A stretch of 8,522 bases of DNA from an uncultured Collinsella sp. (GTDB taxonomy: Bacteria; Actinomycetota; Coriobacteriia; Coriobacteriales; Coriobacteriaceae), in contig CABRIC010000069.1 of the NCBI GenBank assembly GCA_902470905.1, forward strand, positions 1-8,522. The letters run 5' to 3'. Position numbers and translations under genes: made by a program. Within the stretch, counting starts at the first letter, position 1. Each line of letters starts with the position of its first letter. Under the pieces are notes generated by a model, which had not been told where the DNA came from, made no database searches, and saw nothing but the letters and a program-made list of their open reading frames with translations. Below are positions 6,814-8,522 of the stretch, in pieces.

Positions 6814-7314
6814 ATGAATAAAGAAACGAAATTGGGCGATGGAGTCGCCAATGAGCTAAAGGAAGAAATCAATCGCGAGCTGTCTTCGACGGCTAAGAGT
6901 TTCATTCGAATCCTGTTTGCATACCTTAACGATAAAGTTCAGGGTATCGATTTTGATGATCTTCTAGGAAAACTGAGCAAGAAAGACGAGGACGAGATTA
7001 TGTCCCTCTGGTCTTCTCAACTCGTAGAAGAAGGCCTAGTGCCAAGTGGGTATGGCGGCTTGCCGAATGATTTACTTATTGAAAATTTGCATCAAACAGG
7101 CTATGTAGATGGTCTCTATAGCGGGTACGTTCTTGCAATGATCTCGCTGGTAGATAACAATGCGCCTCGCGAGCTGATTGCTTCTGTAAAAGACGATCTA
7201 TTTCCTAAACCTATAGCATTGCGCTACAGAGATCGCCATGAGTTGGTTTCGCGCCTTGATGATGAAAATTATCGCTGGGTCAAATGTCTGACGAAGGATG
7301 ATCCAGCTGATTAA
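6814..7314 (+). CDS. Unknown 166-aa protein, possible cargo
   Basis: I do not recognise this protein. It is 166 aa, acidic, soluble and largely helical, starting MNKETKLGDGVANELKEEIN. Residues about 20-60 look amphipathic (S-F-I-R-I-L-F-A-Y-L-N-D-K-V-Q-G-I-D-F-D-D-L-L-G-K-L). There are no Cys clusters, HTH or transmembrane segments visible. Start 6814 is chosen over the in-frame ATG at 6784 because a strong purine run (GGAAGGAAGAGG, 6800-6811) sits directly upstream of it. It follows the tandem-HTH gene after 66 nt on the same strand and is probably co-transcribed. Its base composition is clearly more A/T-rich than the leftward genes, hinting at a separate acquisition. It is the last gene before the proposed element end, a usual place for cargo such as defence or maintenance functions, but nothing here proves one. 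Confidence 0.65.
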   Translation: MNKETKLGDGVANELKEEINRELSSTAKSFIRILFAYLNDKVQGIDFDDLLGKLSKKDEDEIMSLWSSQLVEEGLVPSGYGGLPNDLLIENLHQTGYVDGLYSGYVLAMISLVDNNAPRELIASVKDDLFPKPIALRYRDRHELVSRLDDENYRWVKCLTKDDPAD

Positions 7315-7345
7315 AGATCTCGAATCAACCTTTTCGTTTTATACG

Positions 7346-7367
7346 TGAGGACCAAATGAGGACCAAA
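7346..7367. repeat. Two tandem 11-bp repeats, candidate integrase arm sites
   Basis: TGAGGACCAAA occurs twice with no gap (7346-7356 and 7357-7367). The repeats lie between the last cargo gene and the proposed attachment core, about 75-95 bp inside it. Direct repeats of 10-12 bp at this distance are how AP2-like arm domains of Tn916-type integrases recognise element ends. Binding is inferred. Confidence 0.55.
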
Positions 7368-7435
7368 TTCCGTCGAAGAAACGCCTGTTAGCTTGCATTG
7401 TAAAAAAGTGAGCTGCCTTTCTAGCTGCGGCGGTC

Positions 7436-7460
7436 GTTATCGAGTGGGAGTAGCCCGATA
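7436..7460 (+). other. Candidate attachment site derived from the guaA 3' end
   Basis: The bases read GTT ATC GAG TGG GAG TAG, that is V-I-E-W-E-stop, the typical last residues of GMP synthetase. In this frame a stop lies only 14 codons upstream and the preceding residues are not GuaA-like, so only the short 3' end is present, as expected at the distal junction of an element inserted in guaA. Inverted arms TATCG (7438-7442) and CGATA (7456-7460) flank a 13-bp middle, resembling core sites around a strand-exchange region. The guaA 3' end is a known hotspot for tyrosine-recombinase islands. The rest of guaA would lie past the other element end, outside this window. Confidence 0.55.
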
Positions 7461-7567
7461 GGGTTCTGACCTGCATTTTTGAGTGCCACACTGTGCCGCT
7501 GAGTTTCGTTTCGTACGACAGTCGTGGCAAAGCCACCAGCGACGGCGGTGAGTAAAAACGATTTCCT
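7461..7567. other. Non-coding chromosomal flank downstream of the proposed att site
   Basis: I see no convincing gene in this stretch. Minus-strand frame 7536-7339 is open for 65 codons but has no recognisable protein pattern and crosses the proposed att core and the tandem repeats. No tRNA arms (GGTTCRA-type T-loop with acceptor stem) could be assembled. It is read as the original sequence between guaA and its terminator. Confidence 0.4.
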
Positions 7568-7605
7568 AGCCTCTGTTCCCTCGTTGGAACGGAGGCTTTT
7601 TCTTT
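7568..7605 (+). terminator. Rho-independent terminator, rightward
   Basis: An 11-bp stem (7569-7579 with 7586-7596, one G-U pair) is closed by an additional A-T pair, has a 6-nt loop CTCGTT, and is followed on the plus strand by TTTTTCTTT. It would end rightward transcripts, namely guaA in the unoccupied chromosome or the cargo operon now upstream, before the convergent kinase gene. Confidence 0.85.
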
Positions 7606-7689
7606 GCCTTTTTACTCTCTTTCACCTGCGATTTCGCGATTTACTCCCCGTGTTTCAAGATGGAAGCGTTTGGTTGCGAGGCGCGCCGG

Positions 7690-7721
7690 TGTGCGGGGCC
7701 TGAGTCGTCAGGCCCCGCACA
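7690..7721 (-). terminator. Perfect 14-bp hairpin at the end of the sensor kinase gene
   Basis: TGTGCGGGGCCTGA (7690-7703) and its exact complement (7708-7721) enclose a 4-nt loop. One arm includes the last codons and the TGA stop of the kinase gene. No T-run follows in the minus direction, so it is an I-shaped, GC-rich hairpin of the sort often proposed as a terminator or mRNA 3' protector in actinobacteria. Confidence 0.65.
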
Positions 7722-8475
7722 GGGGGACCGCGATGGTGGCCACCGCGCCGCCCGAGGGGCTGTTGGCGAGCGAAACGGAGCCCCCGTGGGCGCTCGCGGC
7801 CTCGGAGGCGGCGTGGAGGCCGAGCCCGTAGTGGCGGCCTCCGTCGCGCGAGGAGCGGGAGGAGTCGTCTGTGAAGAGGCGCTCACAGCCGTGTTCGAGG
7901 GCGGCGGGAGAGAAGCCCGGTCCGTCGTCGGCCACCTCGATGACGAGGTGTCCGCCCGCGACGTCGCAGGAGACCGCCACGCGCGAGCGCGCGTGCTCGG
8001 CGGCGTTGACCACGAGGTTCGCAGCGGCTCGCGCCAGGGCGGTTCGGTCGAGCGGGGCCTCGGGCGCGCCCGCGACAGCGGGGCCCGTGGCCGCGTCGAG
8101 TGTCACGCCTCGCGCCCGGGCGATCTGGGCGGCCTCGGCGAGGACCTGCTCGCAGAGCTCGGCCGGCCGCATGGGGGCCCTCTCCGCCCCGTCGGACCCG
8201 CGCGAGGCATCGATGAGCAGGCGCACGTAGCCGTCGAGCCTTTCGACACTGCCGGCTATGTCGCGCGCGGCGGCCGCGAGGTCGGCGTCTTTCTCGTCTT
8301 CCAGCTCCTCCGCCACGAAGTCGGCGTTGGCGCGCAGCACGGTGAGCGGCGTCTTGAGGTCGTGGGCGAGCGACGCCACCTGCTCGCGTTGCCCCCGCTC
8401 CGCGGCCCAGCGGGCCTCGAGCGACTCGGCGAGGGAGGTCCGCATGGCGTCCATCGCGGCGAGGACGTCGTTCAC
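7708..8475 (-). CDS. Sensor histidine kinase, C-terminal part (5' end missing)
   Basis: 255 codons of a two-component membrane sensor remain, covering the transmitter only. In the partial protein the H-box is S-L-A-H-D-L-K-T-P-L-T-V-L with the phospho-accepting His at residue 38. The N-box is N-L-V-V-N-A-A-E-H-A (153-162), G1 is D-D-G-P-G-F (183-188) and G2 is G-L-G-L (217-220). All ATP-binding boxes are intact. Residues 1-30 (M-D-A-M-R-T-S-L-A-E-S-L-E-A) look like the helix joining a HAMP region to the dimerization helix. The membrane sensor domains and the real start are absent because the contig changes into adapter at 8476. An apparent GTG start giving M-Y-K-R-Q lies wholly in adapter and is false. 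The signal sensed and the partner regulator cannot be told. It is convergent with the terminator at 7568 and belongs to the chromosome rather than the element. Confidence 0.92.
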   Translation of the reverse strand: MNDVLAAMDAMRTSLAESLEARWAAERGQREQVASLAHDLKTPLTVLRANADFVAEELEDEKDADLAAAARDIAGSVERLDGYVRLLIDASRGSDGAERAPMRPAELCEQVLAEAAQIARARGVTLDAATGPAVAGAPEAPLDRTALARAAANLVVNAAEHARSRVAVSCDVAGGHLVIEVADDGPGFSPAALEHGCERLFTDDSSRSSRDGGRHYGLGLHAASEAASAHGGSVSLANSPSGGAVATIAVPLCGA

Positions 8476-8522
8476 CTGTCTCTTATACACATCTGACGCT
8501 GCCGACGATACTCCTTGTGTAG
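8476..8522. other. Illumina Nextera adapter left on the contig end (artefact)
   Basis: CTGTCTCTTATACACATCT (8476-8494) is the Tn5 mosaic end. It is followed by GACGCTGCCGACGA (8495-8508), then TACTCCTT (8509-8516), which is the complement of the Nextera i5 index AAGGAGTA (S507), and GTGTAG (8517-8522), the start of the P5 sequence. The order is exactly that of read-through into the i5/P5 side of a tagmentation library, so these bases are not part of the genome. Confidence 0.98.

Noticed and set aside
7339..7536. 65-codon minus-strand frame near the element end
   Set aside because: It spans the tandem repeats and the proposed att core, so it would mix element and chromosome; no recognisable motif.
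7440..7600. A tRNA gene as integration target
   Set aside because: GGGTTCTGACC at about 7462 superficially resembles a T-arm, but no acceptor, D or anticodon stems could be built around it.
7660..8496. 278-codon plus-strand open frame ending in S-L-I-H-I
   Set aside because: It is antisense to the histidine kinase and ends inside the adapter.

Overview
The window looks like part of a human-gut-type, high-GC actinobacterial contig, most likely from the Coriobacteriia (Collinsella/Olsenella/Eggerthella-like). This rests on the very GC-rich third positions, ATG starts with AGGAGG-type ribosome sites, and the style of the chromosomal sensor kinase. The taxon is an inference. Nearly all of it, from position 1 to about 7450, reads as an integrative mobilizable element. 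About 1 kb of flanking chromosome follows, and the last 47 bases are Illumina Nextera adapter rather than biology.

Leftward (minus-strand) module, 5430 to 1. Genes follow one another with overlaps or a 1-nt gap: a small wHTH excisionase-like protein (5430-5221), a tyrosine integrase (5231-4167) with the full R-K-HxxR-H-Y set, a ribbon-helix-helix relaxosome-type protein (4174-3725), a 66-aa protein (3735-3535) and a VapE-like AAA+ helicase (3535-2306). A 223-bp non-coding gap (2083-2305) packed with GGTGCC/GGCACC repeats comes next and is a candidate replication or transfer origin. Beyond it lie a 161-aa unknown protein (2082-1597), a second ribbon-helix-helix protein (1595-1131) and a MobP/MobL-like relaxase (1144 to beyond base 1). 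No type IV secretion or coupling protein is visible, so the element would need a helper for transfer.

Rightward module, 5611 to 7314. This is visibly more A/T-rich than the left module. A 378-aa regulator-like protein contains two tandem copies of the same HTH-plus-C-terminal-domain unit. A 166-aa unknown protein follows. The divergent gap 5431-5610 carries a perfect 17-bp palindrome centred in a larger, imperfect ~74-bp dyad, which is a good candidate operator for the switch between maintenance and excision/replication/mobilization.

Right end and chromosome. Two perfectly tandem 11-bp repeats (7346-7367) lie about 75-95 bp inside a short stretch that reads V-I-E-W-E-stop (7436-7453), which resembles the end of GMP synthetase GuaA. 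The 3' end of guaA is a known integration hotspot, so this is read as the attachment core with original guaA-downstream DNA to its right. A rho-independent terminator follows (7568-7605), then the 3' part of a convergent sensor histidine kinase (8475-7708) with its own hairpin. The kinase is cut by the adapter at 8476, so its true N-terminus is not present.
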